Assembly (NCBI RefSeq): GCF_017355935.1
Contig: NZ_JAFIQT010000002.1
Location: forward strand, 496,001-560,000
Direction: 5' to 3'
From: Telluribacter humicola
Lineage (GTDB): Bacteria; Bacteroidota; Bacteroidia; Cytophagales; Spirosomataceae
Length of the DNA: 64,000 bases
A model generated the notes under the pieces. The model worked only from the letters and a program-made list of their open reading frames with translations. It searched no databases and was not told where the DNA came from. Both the position numbers and the translations under genes were made by a program. Shown piece after piece: positions 17,706-25,573 of this stretch (within the stretch, counting starts at the first letter, position 1; each line of letters opens with the position of its first letter).

Positions 17706-20306
17706 CTACACCCGCTGAGGCTTCAGCTTAGGTGTTTTAGGAGCGGCTGTTTTTTGATTTTCCTTATCCCGCATCTTCACAAAGTCACGGAAACGTCGGA
17801 TGGTAGCTAAAACAAACCCTATAACCAGTACGAAAGTACCTAACCAGAGTACGTTGATAAATGGCTTTTCGAGTGCCTTCATCACAATAAATTCACGCTG
17901 GGTAGTATTGACTGCAAATGTAAACTTACCGGTCTGCGGGTTGATCTCGTTGAACTGAATTCGGAGTCCCAACTCTTCGCTTACTTCCGGTTTGCGGCCA
18001 ATGGCCCGGTCACGGATAATGAACGACGGAGTGATGATAAACTCCTGCTCTTTGTCCAGTACCCGGATAATGGCCTTTACGGCGGCATCGTTAGGTCCGA
18101 GAGCTACACCCTCTACTTCGTCGGTACGTACTACGTTATCCAGGATCGCTACGTAGTCATTTACGAAGAAAGTATCCTTCATGGCTACCGTAAACTCCTC
18201 CGTTGGGCTCCACTGAGGCTCAGCCGTCGGATTGGTTACCATGGCTACGTAGGTATACAGATCCTTGTTGTACTTGCTCTGAATGTCAGGTGATGATATA
18301 ATACCTCCCATCTGGGGGTTGATCTGCACCCGTGGGAACAGCGTAAATACCTTACCCGATGGCTCACGGTACTCAATCTCGTAGTAGTAGTTCTCGGGAT
18401 AGATCTCAAGCGTGTCGCCTTTCTCGTAGTAGCGCTTCTCATCAACGACGATATCTTTCATGGCTACCGCCCGGAAGTCGTTTTCGATAATATCTACCCA
18501 GTCCTTAGGAATATAGCCTGGTACTTCCCGTGCCTCTATTCTGACATCACGCCAGGTGAGGAGGTAGTCATCCATCCGTTCAGGACGGTTACGCCAGAGT
18601 GTGATATTTTCCTTGTTTTCCTTATTGTCATTGGCCGTAAACTCATCCGAACGCGAGATCATCAATCCCGAGTTATTGATAGAGATTACCTTTGAATAAC
18701 CCGATGAGAACAGGATACCAATCAGCATCAGGGCTACACCTATGTGCGTTACGGCTCCTCCCGAGATGCGGTAGTTACCCCGAATGATATCGAACAGGAT
18801 ACTACCATTGGCTATAACGGCGAATATAGAGGCAGTCAGTAGTACGATGTAGGAGATGTTGTTGATCTTACCTATGGTGATAGCCGCAGCACTAATGATC
18901 AGGGTGATCATCAGGGGAATGTAAAGTACCTGTAGCTTATCCTTACCAGCACGCTTCCACCAGAAGTACTGTCCTACACCCGTCAGGATAATGATCAGGG
19001 CAAAGAACCAGAGCTGGAACTTGTTGTAGTGGGCGATCTGATCGGCAGGAAGCGCCAGGTTCAGTACCACGCCAAAGGCTTCGGCTATACTGTTATAGAC
19101 CGGAATAGAGGTAGTCGCCAGAATCTGGAAGCTCGACAGACACAGTACGGTAGCACCAATAAAGATCCAGAACTCCTGTGAGTAAGAAGATACCTCTTCC
19201 TCGTCAGAGGGAAGCATTTTCCAGCGGTAGATCAGCAGACCAATCGCGGCTATGGTGAATGTCAGCAGATATAGCAATAGTTGTCCCGACAGCCCCAGAT
19301 CCGTAAAGGAGTGAACCGAGGCATTGCCCAGGATACCACTACGCGTCATGAAGGTAGAATACAATACCAGGATGAAGGTAGCAATAGCCAGGATGAAGGA
19401 AGTCTTTAGAGCAGTGGCATTCTTACGACCAATGATCATAGTGTGAATGGCTGCTATCAGTACCAACCAGGGTACAAAAGAGGTGTTCTCAACAGGGTCC
19501 CAGTTCCAGTAGCCACCGAAGTTCAGCGTCTCGTAAGCCCAGTAAGCTCCCATCAGAATACCTACACCCAGTACCAACGCCGAGAATAGGGCCCAGGGCA
19601 GAGCCGGACGAATCCAGTCGCTGGTCTTGCGAAGCCATAAACCGGCAATAGCAAATGAGAATGGTATAAGCGTAGACGCAAAACCCAGGAACAGGGTAGG
19701 CGGGTGAATCACCATCCAGTAGTTCTGGAGTAGGGGGTTCAGGCCGTTACCGTCTTCGGGGATGAAGTCAGGGTTCATCTTCCATACCGGCAGGTTAGGC
19801 ATCGACTCGCGCAGCAACAGGAAAGGCGTAGAGCCGATTTTGAGGTCCAGACCGGGAATAACTACCCCCAGGATCATAGAAGCCAGGAAAGCCTGTACCA
19901 GGGCAAACACAGTCATGACCGGTGCCTCCCACGAGCGATTGGTAACGATCAGAACCAGTCCCAGTACTACGTTCCAGAATATCCACAACAGGAAGCTACC
20001 TTCCTGATCCTGCCAGAAACTGGATATGACAAACTCAGTAGGCAATGAGATGGAAGAGTTATCCCAGGCGTAGTGGTACTCAAAGTAGTTGTTACCAATA
20101 ATCCAGTAAAGACAAAAGACCACACCCAGTACCGCGGCAGCGTGTACATAGAACGTTACACGCGCAAAGCGCCGCCAGGCGCTCAGCTCATCGGGAGCAG
20201 TTGTGGTAAGACCGGCTCTGAAGTAGGCAAATGTAGCTACTAGGGCCGATACAAAGGATAAAATTACAAAGAAGTGGCCAAATTGGCCCACAGCGGTATG
20301 GATCAT
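17706..20306 (-). CDS. ccmF: Cytochrome c haem lyase CcmF (CcsA/CcmF family)
   Basis: 866 residues with about fourteen membrane helices and a large periplasmic domain between about residues 540 and 820. The haem-handling WWD region reads GGYWNWDPVENTSF, the standard CcmF motif. CcmF takes haem from holo-CcmE and joins it to the CxxCH of apocytochrome c in the periplasm. The gene is the last of the ccm operon and overlaps ccmE by four bases. The length is larger than E. coli CcmF (about 650) because of the bigger periplasmic domain, as is usual in Bacteroidota. Confidence 0.92.
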   Translation of the reverse strand: MIHTAVGQFGHFFVILSFVSALVATFAYFRAGLTTTAPDELSAWRRFARVTFYVHAAAVLGVVFCLYWIIGNNYFEYHYAWDNSSISLPTEFVISSFWQDQEGSFLLWIFWNVVLGLVLIVTNRSWEAPVMTVFALVQAFLASMILGVVIPGLDLKIGSTPFLLLRESMPNLPVWKMNPDFIPEDGNGLNPLLQNYWMVIHPPTLFLGFASTLIPFSFAIAGLWLRKTSDWIRPALPWALFSALVLGVGILMGAYWAYETLNFGGYWNWDPVENTSFVPWLVLIAAIHTMIIGRKNATALKTSFILAIATFILVLYSTFMTRSGILGNASVHSFTDLGLSGQLLLYLLTFTIAAIGLLIYRWKMLPSDEEEVSSYSQEFWIFIGATVLCLSSFQILATTSIPVYNSIAEAFGVVLNLALPADQIAHYNKFQLWFFALIIILTGVGQYFWWKRAGKDKLQVLYIPLMITLIISAAAITIGKINNISYIVLLTASIFAVIANGSILFDIIRGNYRISGGAVTHIGVALMLIGILFSSGYSKVISINNSGLMISRSDEFTANDNKENKENITLWRNRPERMDDYLLTWRDVRIEAREVPGYIPKDWVDIIENDFRAVAMKDIVVDEKRYYEKGDTLEIYPENYYYEIEYREPSGKVFTLFPRVQINPQMGGIISSPDIQSKYNKDLYTYVAMVTNPTAEPQWSPTEEFTVAMKDTFFVNDYVAILDNVVRTDEVEGVALGPNDAAVKAIIRVLDKEQEFIITPSFIIRDRAIGRKPEVSEELGLRIQFNEINPQTGKFTFAVNTTQREFIVMKALEKPFINVLWLGTFVLVIGFVLATIRRFRDFVKMRDKENQKTAAPKTPKLKPQRV

Positions 20307-20737
20307 AACTTAGCAGCCTTGAATTCAGTAGTTTCGAGCTTTCCGTTTTCGTACTTGGACGGACACTTCAGCAGGATCTTCTCGGCAGCAAAATGGTCTT
20401 TCTCCATCCGTCCGATCACTACCACCTGCTCTGATTTGTCAAAGTCCTGGGGTTTGGGGCTTTGGTAAATTACTGTTTGCTCCCGGTTATTATTATCCTG
20501 CAGCGTAAAGGCAAAATAGTTGGGGTCAACCTCAGGTTGGTACTGCATACCCATAATCTGTCCGTGGGAGTCCTTCTTGAGCTTACCTACAACGTGAATA
20601 CTCCCGTTGTCTCCGTTAAGAGCCAGCTCTTCGGCCTGCGTGAAGTCAACATAGGTACTGGCGTCACCAGCGGTAGAAAGGATAATGCCGGCGGCAATGG
20701 CGATAATAATGAGGGCGAAAATATGGGTCTTTTTCAT
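20303..20737 (-). CDS. ccmE: Cytochrome c maturation protein CcmE (haem chaperone, CxxxY type)
   Basis: 144 residues: one N-terminal membrane helix (about 5-22) and a periplasmic OB-fold domain. The haem attachment site is ILLKCPSKYE, so Cys125 and Tyr129 form a CxxxY motif in place of the classical HxxxY. Cysteine variants of CcmE are known in archaea and some bacteria such as Desulfovibrio. The protein receives haem from CcmC and hands it to CcmF. It overlaps ccmF by four bases, showing tight translational coupling. Confidence 0.9.
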   Translation of the reverse strand: MKKTHIFALIIIAIAAGIILSTAGDASTYVDFTQAEELALNGDNGSIHVVGKLKKDSHGQIMGMQYQPEVDPNYFAFTLQDNNNREQTVIYQSPKPQDFDKSEQVVVIGRMEKDHFAAEKILLKCPSKYENGKLETTEFKAAKL

Positions 20738-20796
20738 AGTCAGGTACTACTATAAATTAATATGATTATACACAACCTTCGGAGGAGAAACGTTCC

Positions 20797-21027
20797 TCAA
20801 TGGATTTTCTTTTCTAATTTACTGATTTTACTGTCCAGCCGGACCAGGTAAAGTACTATTCCGACAAATATCAATACTATAACACCTACCACTACCCATA
20901 TTTTACCATCTTCACGAAGCCTATCCGCCATTTCAATTTCCTGAGAGGCAGCTTGTTGGGCCAGGAGGTTTATACTTGCTGTCAGAAACAGAACTACTGT
21001 TGCAACTATTCTTTTTAGGGGTATCAT
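20797..21027 (-). CDS. ccmD: CcmD-like small membrane protein
   Basis: 76 residues. An N-terminal signal-like helix ends LLAQ. A second helix (WVVVGVIVLIFVGIVLYLV) is followed by a basic tail, DSKISKLEKKIH. The WVVVGVIVLIFVGIVLYLVRLD pattern and the place between ccmC and ccmE identify it as CcmD, which helps release holo-CcmE from the CcmABC complex. Similarity between CcmD proteins is weak, so position in the operon is a large part of the evidence. Gaps to the neighbouring genes are 36 and 59 bases. Confidence 0.8.
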   Translation of the reverse strand: MIPLKRIVATVVLFLTASINLLAQQAASQEIEMADRLREDGKIWVVVGVIVLIFVGIVLYLVRLDSKISKLEKKIH

Positions 21028-21063
21028 CTCAAAAATAAGGTACTAAATGGAGGAAGGTTGTTA

Positions 21064-21726
21064 TTAATATTCTGATACTTTACGGTCAAGATTCTTCATC
21101 CGAACACGCAGGGTTGTTATCCATACACCCAGGAGCGTCCAACCGGCAATGGCCGGATAAAACACCGGCTTCATGACGTTGTCTGAGTCATAGATCTTAA
21201 ATCCGGGGTTACCGCCATTGCCGGGATGCAGCGAGTCGGTGAGCCGCGGAAGGATCCAGATCAGTACATTAAAGATTACAAATGCAAATATATTATAAGT
21301 ACTTGATATTCTGGCTCTTTTTTGTTCGTCTTCGAAAGCCCCACGTAGTACCAGGTACGCAAAGTACGCCAGCATGGCAATGGCTGCGCTGATGATCTTA
21401 GGATCCTTGGGCAGCGGATCACCCCAGGTGGCACTTCCCCATAGGGCACCCGTTACGTAGCCAATCAGGCCGAACAGGATACCGGTCTTGGCGAACTCGG
21501 CCGATTTATCATCGTCGGTGATATTGCTGCTGCGGAGGTACTTAATGGCGTACACCAGTGATGTAAAAAGGAAGATTACCATCCCGAACCACATAGTCAC
21601 GTGGAAGTACAGGTTACGTACAGTTTCGTTCAGGATTGGCTGCCGGGGTACCCGTCCTACCAGCCCCATCACGAGCACGTAGATGAGCAGGACCACCGTC
21701 AATATTTTCCACCAGTTCTTTTTCAT
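21064..21726 (-). CDS. ccmC: Haem exporter/delivery protein CcmC (CcsA family)
   Basis: 220 residues with six hydrophobic helices. The WWD-type loop reads WGSATWGDPLPKDPKI, a divergent form that keeps the DPK seen in Bacteroidota proteins. Histidines in periplasmic loops (YFHVTMWF and DSLHPGNGG) fit the haem ligands of this family. CcmC loads haem onto CcmE. It is second in the operon, 33 bases after ccmB. Confidence 0.9.
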   Translation of the reverse strand: MKKNWWKILTVVLLIYVLVMGLVGRVPRQPILNETVRNLYFHVTMWFGMVIFLFTSLVYAIKYLRSSNITDDDKSAEFAKTGILFGLIGYVTGALWGSATWGDPLPKDPKIISAAIAMLAYFAYLVLRGAFEDEQKRARISSTYNIFAFVIFNVLIWILPRLTDSLHPGNGGNPGFKIYDSDNVMKPVFYPAIAGWTLLGVWITTLRVRMKNLDRKVSEY

Positions 21727-21759
21727 ATTTTACTAACAAAAAATTGTAACAAATTTATC

Positions 21760-22482
21760 CTAAGATCGCCATAAATAAGGAAATAATACCAAAGAAAGAG
21801 CTACTACGATGGCATCAATAGCCAGTAGTACCAGTATCTCATCCTGATTGGCGCTCATATCCAGGTTATCTAAGGCGTTCTTGGCAAGTTTTATGACCAT
21901 CAGTAGCATGGGGATGATGAGCGGAAAGCTCAGGATCGCCATAAGGGCGCCGTTGTTTTCGGCCTTGGAGGCAATGGCTGCCACCAGCGTAAGCGTAGAA
22001 GCAAAGCCCACGCTTCCAAGTATAATACTGGTCAGGTACATCGATAGGCTACCCACCGGATTACCCATCACTAACACATAGAATCCAAAACCGGTAATCG
22101 AGAGGGCCAGCATCAGCAGGCAGTTGTAGATGATCTTGGAGATAATAATGGCCTGCGGGCTACTCAGGGTATAGTAGTAGAGCAACCGGCCGTACCGCTC
22201 CTGGGCAAAGCTCTTGGCTATGGCGTTGACAGCCGTAAAAAGTAGGATAATCCAGAAGAGGGTATTCCAGACAATGGGTGTCAGGAGGTTGCGCTGGAGG
22301 TTGAAGCTAAGATAACACACGAAGACCGTACTTACCACGTAAAGTAACATCCCGTTAAGCGCGTAGCGCTGCCGCCACTCGAGGGTTATTTCTTTCCAGA
22401 TGAGGGTCTTAACTTCGTTCAAGACTTTAAAATAATTAGCTGACAGGTATACGGGATCGAAGGTTTCTTTCCGGTTGTTCAA
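21760..22482 (-). CDS. ccmB: Haem exporter protein CcmB
   Basis: 240 residues, six hydrophobic helices, and the CcmB landmarks LIWKEITLEWRQRYALNG near the start and the helix 2 stretch FAQERYGRLLYYYTLSSP. CcmB is the membrane part of the CcmAB ABC transporter that drives release of holo-CcmE. The start is unusual: only TTG codons are available (22482, or 22422, which gives an N-terminus closer to the family). An in-frame stop lies at 22489-22491. No ccmA is next to it in this window. Confidence 0.88.
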   Translation of the reverse strand: MNNRKETFDPVYLSANYFKVLNEVKTLIWKEITLEWRQRYALNGMLLYVVSTVFVCYLSFNLQRNLLTPIVWNTLFWIILLFTAVNAIAKSFAQERYGRLLYYYTLSSPQAIIISKIIYNCLLMLALSITGFGFYVLVMGNPVGSLSMYLTSIILGSVGFASTLTLVAAIASKAENNGALMAILSFPLIIPMLLMVIKLAKNALDNLDMSANQDEILVLLAIDAIVVALSLVLFPYLWRS

Positions 22483-22528
22483 TAGCTTCTATGACTTTAT
22501 CAATAGGTGCTATTACCTGTTTTTGCCA

Positions 22529-22536
22529 CAAAAGTA
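22529..22536 (-). promoter_or_regulatory. Putative -7 box of the ccm operon
   Basis: The minus strand reads TACTTTTG, matching TAnnTTTG. It would start transcription near 22523, about 40 bases before the TTG at 22482. No TTTG is at the -33 spacing. Confidence 0.5.
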
Positions 22537-22619
22537 CACTATAAAATCGTAGGGTGGTAAGACGTCTGCCATGTTTTTAGCAGACTTTTATCAGGTAGTA
22601 CGTAATTCCCCGTACTACA

Positions 22620-22651
22620 TTTGATAATATCATCTTTGAGTAGTTACTTTG
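22620..22651 (+). promoter_or_regulatory. Putative feoAB promoter
   Basis: TTTG at 22620-22623 and TTACTTTG at 22644-22651 are separated by 20 bases, which fits the Bacteroidota -33/-7 spacing; the -7 box has one mismatch to TAnnTTTG. The start site would be near 22657, about 34 bases before feoA. Confidence 0.5.
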
Positions 22652-22652
22652 C

Positions 22653-22667
22653 ATTAATTATATTAAT
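22653..22667. promoter_or_regulatory. Palindrome at the predicted feoAB start site
   Basis: The repeat ATTAAT-TAT-ATTAAT lies right at the predicted transcription start. It is a fair candidate operator for an iron-responsive repressor (Fur or DtxR type), though it does not match the classical Fur box well. Confidence 0.35.
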
Positions 22668-22690
22668 TCTAAATAAGCTAAGCGGCTGCT

Positions 22691-22918
22691 ATGTCTAAAC
22701 GAAGTGTGGCTGACTTGAAAAAAGGTGAAAGAGCCATCATCAAGTCGTTTACAGATCGCCCGATGTCTCTCAAACTTCTTGAAATGGGATGCCTGCCGGG
22801 TAGTGAAATACGACTCGATGCGGTAGCTCCTTTTGGTGACCCCATCTGTGTTAGCATTGGGGGCTTTTATTCATTATCCTTACGGCTCAACGAAGCAGCT
22901 ACAATCATTGTAGAATAG
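22691..22918 (+). CDS. feoA: Ferrous iron transport protein FeoA
   Basis: 75 residues forming one small SH3-like domain. It has the FeoA pattern: ERAIIKSFTD, then LLEMGCLPGSEIRL, and the C-terminal LRLNEAATIIVE. FeoA is a cytoplasmic partner needed for full activity of FeoB. It lies 37 bases before feoB on the same strand, so the two form an operon. Divergent from the ccm operon. Confidence 0.93.
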   Translation: MSKRSVADLKKGERAIIKSFTDRPMSLKLLEMGCLPGSEIRLDAVAPFGDPICVSIGGFYSLSLRLNEAATIIVE

Positions 22919-22955
22919 CCACTTGTTGAATACCATACGGTGAACCTGAATTCCT

Positions 22956-25154
22956 TTGAAATCAAATAGATATATAGTGGCGCTGGTAGGGAACCCCAAC
23001 TGTGGGAAGTCATCCCTGTTTAACCAGCTGACTGGTCTTCGTCAGAAAACCGGAAACTTTCCGGGAGTAACGGTTGAGCGGAAATTTGGTACGTTCCGTC
23101 TGAGTCATGCTGCGGCTGAGGTGGCCGTACCGGAGCCAGTGGTGGTTGAAACTACTCCTACGGAGGCTCCGATCTCTGTTTCTAATAATGAAGCCCTTCT
23201 GGTGGACCTGCCGGGTATATACAGTATTTATCCCAAGTCTTACGACGAGCAGGTCGTAATGGATATCCTGGCCAATCCGTCCCATCCTGACTATCCGGAT
23301 GCGGTAATTGTAGTGGCTGATGCATCCAATCTGCAGCGTAACCTGCTGCTGCACTCCGAACTTGCGGATCTGGGGCTGCCTATCGTCCTGGCTCTGAATA
23401 TGCTGGACATTGCCAGCAGCATGAAATTGACGGTCAGTGCTACCCAGCTGGCTATGCAACTGGGAGTGCCGGTGGTAAAGATCAACGCCCGTACCGGTGA
23501 AGGCAAGGAAAATCTTAAAGTCGCCCTGCGTCAGGTGCTCAACGGCGATTCTGTACAGCCATCGGGCTACTTTTTTGATCCGTCGGAGGCAGTGCCTGAC
23601 CTGATCGAAGAGGTGAAGCAGACCTACGACCTGACCAACAACTACCTGGCGCTCCAGTACGTTTGTCAGCACGACAACTTTACCTTTCTGGATCAGCCCA
23701 GGCGGGCTCGACTGGATACCCTGATCGAGAAGTACCGCTTTGATGAGACGGAGTTTCTGGCCGATGAGACCATCGCGCGCTATGAGCGCCTGAAGCCCAT
23801 CGTAGCCAAGGTTGTGAAGGCCGAAGGCAAAACCGAACAGCCGGTATGGACCCGTCGCCTCGACCGCCTGTTGCTGCACCCTATTTGGGGCTACGCTATG
23901 TTCCTGCTGGTACTGCTGGTGATTTTTCAGGCAGTATTTGCCTGGGCCGAGTACCCCATGAACTGGCTGGACGCGGGTATGGCGCAACTGATCGAATGGA
24001 CGAAGGAGGTACTGCCGGAAGGGGTACTTAACGACTTGCTTACAGACGGCCTGCTGGCTGGTATCGGTGGGGTAGTGATTTTTATTCCGCAGATAGCCTT
24101 CCTGTTCGCCCTGGTATCCTTGCTGGAGGAGTCTGGGTATATGGCGCGGGTGATGGTAATCATGGACCGTCTTATGCGTCGCTTTGGCCTTAATGGGAAG
24201 AGTGTGGTACCACTGATATCGGGGGTGGCCTGTGCCGTGCCGGCTATCATGTCTACACGTAGTATCAATAACCGCTACGAACGCCTTCTTACCATCCTGG
24301 TGACGCCCCTGATGAGCTGCTCAGCGCGTCTGCCTATCTACACCATACTCATTGCTCTGGTAGTGCCTGATCGTACCGTGCTGGGCTTTCTGAACCTGGC
24401 CGGACTGGTGCTGCTGGGACTTTATCTATTAGGACTGGTGGGGGCGCTGCTATCGGCCTGGTTGTTCTCTACCTTTATTCCCCGCCGCGAGACCAGCTAC
24501 TTCATCCTCGAAATGCCTACTTACAAGCTTCCCCGCTGGAATCACGTAGGTATTATGATGTTTGAGAGCGTAAAGTCCTTTGTACTCGAAGCCGGTAAGA
24601 TCATTGTTGCCATATCTATAGTATTGTGGGTACTGGCCTCGTACGGTCCGGGTGACAAAATGGAGAGAGCCGCTGAGCGTGCTGCCGTGGAGCATGCGGC
24701 CGCATCACCCCAGGAAAAAGATGCCGCCATTGCTTCGGCTCAGCTCGAGAACTCCTACGCTGGTCATTTCGGCAAATTCATTGAGCCGGCTATACGCCCC
24801 CTTGGTTACGACTGGAAGATAGGAATTGCGCTTATTTCCTCCTTTGCAGCCCGCGAAGTGTTTGTAGGTACTATGGCGACTATATACAGTATTGGCAGAG
24901 ATGCCGAAGAAGATGTACTGACTATTAAAGAGAAGCTGCGGAAAGAGAGAAATCCGGATACCGGCGCACCTATGTACAGTACGGCGGTATCCTTTTCCCT
25001 GTTGATATTTTATGCGTTCGCAATGATGTGTATGAGCACGTTAGCGGTAGTGCAACGTGAAACAAATGGTTGGAAGTGGCCTCTTGTACAGCTAGCGTAC
25101 ATGATGACCCTGGCCTATGTATCGGCCTTCGTTGTATACCAACTGTTGAGCTGA
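22956..25154 (+). CDS. feoB: Ferrous iron transporter FeoB
   Basis: 732 residues: N-terminal GTPase domain, then a membrane domain with two Gate repeats. GTPase motifs are G1 GNPNCGKSS, switch I TGNFPGVTVER, G3 DLPGIYS and G4 NMLD. The membrane part has the conserved Cys segments GVACAVPAIMSTR and MSCSARLPIYT. FeoB brings Fe(II) across the inner membrane. The start is TTG at 22956, placed directly before the G1 strand (KSNRYIVALVGN); no ATG fits. An insert of about 28 residues, rich in Ala, Pro, Val and Thr, sits between switch I and G3 (about residues 52-80). Normal length otherwise. Confidence 0.95.
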   Translation: MKSNRYIVALVGNPNCGKSSLFNQLTGLRQKTGNFPGVTVERKFGTFRLSHAAAEVAVPEPVVVETTPTEAPISVSNNEALLVDLPGIYSIYPKSYDEQVVMDILANPSHPDYPDAVIVVADASNLQRNLLLHSELADLGLPIVLALNMLDIASSMKLTVSATQLAMQLGVPVVKINARTGEGKENLKVALRQVLNGDSVQPSGYFFDPSEAVPDLIEEVKQTYDLTNNYLALQYVCQHDNFTFLDQPRRARLDTLIEKYRFDETEFLADETIARYERLKPIVAKVVKAEGKTEQPVWTRRLDRLLLHPIWGYAMFLLVLLVIFQAVFAWAEYPMNWLDAGMAQLIEWTKEVLPEGVLNDLLTDGLLAGIGGVVIFIPQIAFLFALVSLLEESGYMARVMVIMDRLMRRFGLNGKSVVPLISGVACAVPAIMSTRSINNRYERLLTILVTPLMSCSARLPIYTILIALVVPDRTVLGFLNLAGLVLLGLYLLGLVGALLSAWLFSTFIPRRETSYFILEMPTYKLPRWNHVGIMMFESVKSFVLEAGKIIVAISIVLWVLASYGPGDKMERAAERAAVEHAAASPQEKDAAIASAQLENSYAGHFGKFIEPAIRPLGYDWKIGIALISSFAAREVFVGTMATIYSIGRDAEEDVLTIKEKLRKERNPDTGAPMYSTAVSFSLLIFYAFAMMCMSTLAVVQRETNGWKWPLVQLAYMMTLAYVSAFVVYQLLS

Positions 25155-25162
25155 TAACTCAA

Positions 25163-25193
25163 CACTAAAGGCTAAAAAAGAACCCCTTTAGTG
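25163..25193. terminator. Weak hairpin between convergent feoB and a small gene
   Basis: CACTAAAGG and its complement form a nine-base stem with a loop of about thirteen bases, A-rich. There is no T-run on either side. It overlaps the stop codon of the minus-strand gene, so its terminator role is unsure. Confidence 0.35.
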
Positions 25194-25333
25194 AGCAGTG
25201 GGTATATAAAGCGAAAAATAATGTAAACGAAGATTAAAAAAGCCAAACCGCCCAGTAGTGTAGACTGGTCCAGCGTAAATTTTGCGTTTCTTCTTGAGGA
25301 GTTAATTCCTTCCCAGCGGTGAGCTACTTTCAT
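25172..25333 (-). CDS. Small single-helix membrane protein, unknown function
   Basis: 53 residues from the ATG at 25333: a short basic N-terminus (MKVAHRWEG), a linker, and one hydrophobic helix (LLGGLAFLIFVYIIFRFIYP) near the C-terminus. I do not recognise the family. The frame is open to an ATG at 25426, giving 84 residues, but that part is AT-rich and looks intergenic. An AAAGAA stretch precedes ATG 25333. It ends convergently 18 bases from feoB. It could be a real small membrane protein or chance; the helix and the basic flank favour real. Confidence 0.5.
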   Translation of the reverse strand: MKVAHRWEGINSSRRNAKFTLDQSTLLGGLAFLIFVYIIFRFIYPLLTKGVLF

Positions 25334-25573
25334 TTCTTTATCTGTTTTAACGGTGCGAATATTTTTATACAATTTATATGCCTGCTGGGGAAAACAAGGG
25401 AACAGGCTGGCCCGGGTTTTTCCCATTATTTATATGAAATGCTACTAAAGATACGATTAAAAGAGCATTTAAGCTTAAGAATGGTTGTAACCGCCTAAAA
25501 AAAATCTACATATAGCCCCAAGTAGGTCTCGCCGCATTACTCAAAATGTGGAATTAATTTCCTTGGCCCTTTT

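Noticed and set aside
23010-23987. 325-codon open frame on the minus strand inside feoB
   Set aside because: It lies fully antisense to a clear FeoB GTPase domain, has no recognisable domain, and reflects the codon bias of feoB.
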